From contig JAUQOX010000132.1 of NCBI GenBank assembly GCA_030550695.1, forward strand, positions 1-7,766: DNA of 7,766 nt, given 5' to 3'. The translations under genes and the position numbers were made by a program. Numbering within the stretch: the stretch's first letter is position 1; the number at the start of each line of letters is the position of its first letter. The DNA comes from Gemmatimonadota bacterium. GTDB lineage: Bacteria; Gemmatimonadota; Gemmatimonadetes; Longimicrobiales; Gaopeijiaceae. Below are positions 7,574 to 7,766 of this stretch, in pieces. The notes beneath the pieces were generated by a model. It did not search any database. It was not told where the DNA came from and saw nothing but the letters and a program-made list of their open reading frames with translations.

Positions 7574-7629
7574 GGGGGAGGGGGAGGCGGGAGCCCCGGC
7601 GGGCCCGCCTTCGGCCTCCTCTCCCCCCC
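7574..7629. repeat. Imperfect inverted repeat of a G-rich and a C-rich arm around a 12-bp palindrome
   Basis: On the plus strand a GGGGGAGGGGGAGGC arm (7574-7588) faces a GCCTCCTCTCCCCCC arm (7614-7628) with a few mismatches. Between them is the perfect palindrome GGCGGGCCCGCC (7598-7609). The plus strand also has several G-tracts (7574-7603) that could form a G-quadruplex; in the minus-strand transcript this would be C-rich. It could be a cruciform or a structured leader upstream of the M14 gene, or plain composition bias. Confidence 0.5.
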
Positions 7630-7692
7630 TCTGCCGTCTGCTCCGGCACGGTAGAACCAGAAGGCCCGCCTGCCTGACTCGTTGACTCCCCC

Positions 7693-7719
7693 CCCGGGTC
7701 GGGCGAGTTTTGACCCGGG
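7693..7719. repeat. 8-bp perfect inverted repeat, hairpin or operator candidate
   Basis: CCCGGGTC (7693-7700) and GACCCGGG (7712-7719) are perfect inverted arms around an 11-base loop (GGGCGAGTTTT). The stem is strong. On the plus strand it is followed by ATTCTTC, and on the minus strand by a G-run, so neither side gives a classic U-tract terminator. It lies about 245 nt upstream of the M14 start and could be a terminator of an upstream gene or a protein-binding site. Confidence 0.5.
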
Positions 7720-7766
7720 ATTCTTCAGATCCGGAACCCTTTTCCTTGCCGCTACGGCGTGACTCG

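Larger units (their letters stand above)
7448..7766. other. Gene-free region upstream of the M14 gene
   Basis: 319 nt with no convincing gene on either strand. The open frames through it are extensions or shadows of the M14 gene. It should contain the promoter of the M14-M48 unit. The best candidate I find is TTGCCC, 18 nt, then TAACTT (-10 at 7491-7486), a weak match. The rest is dominated by C- and G-runs and by the two inverted repeats listed separately. No tRNA could be folded. The short repeat TGACTC-GT-TGACTC lies at 7675-7688. Confidence 0.5.

Noticed and set aside
7640..7670. tRNA-like GGTTCTACC on the minus strand
   Set aside because: The stem position after the loop lacks the needed C, and no cloverleaf could be drawn.

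Overview
This is a GC-rich bacterial window in which four genes all read on the minus strand. In transcription order (right to left) they are a secreted M14-type zinc carboxypeptidase (7447-4931), a lipoprotein-like M48 zinc metalloprotease with a LysM-like tail (4901-3435), the disaggregase ClpB (3215-600), and the first 484 bases of a small lipoprotein gene that runs off the left edge. The style of these genes suggests Gemmatimonadota or a neighbouring high-GC phylum: an M14 peptidase of about 840 residues with a GATase1-like tail, an M48 lipoprotein with a LysM-like end, and an NTF2-like lipoprotein ending in a 'WLVEDIGL'-type strand. No rRNA or other marker is present, so the taxonomy is an inference from protein style.

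Layout. Positions 7448-7766 hold no gene. They contain a strong 8-bp inverted repeat (7693-7719) and a purine/pyrimidine-asymmetric, cruciform-prone stretch (7574-7629). The M14 and M48 genes are 29 nt apart and probably co-transcribed. A 219-nt gap (3216-3434), with a locally AT-richer patch, separates M48 from clpB and probably holds the clpB promoter; I see no CIRCE element and no convincing sigma-32 promoter or HAIR operator. A 115-nt gap separates clpB from the lipoprotein gene, which has its own strong Shine-Dalgarno sequence.

The common theme is protein quality control and turnover: two exported zinc peptidases for envelope or extracellular protein, and a cytoplasmic ATP-driven disaggregase. 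Direct functional coupling is not shown by the sequence.

The most notable point is a run of ten G (minus strand, 44-35) near the 3' end of the lipoprotein gene. As given, the reading frame turns into unconvincing protein after the run. With nine G it reads a natural C-terminal strand. This is a sequencing or assembly indel, or less likely a slippery, phase-variable tract. I saw no CRISPR array, transposon, tRNA or clearly novel system; apart from that tract the window looks like ordinary chromosome.
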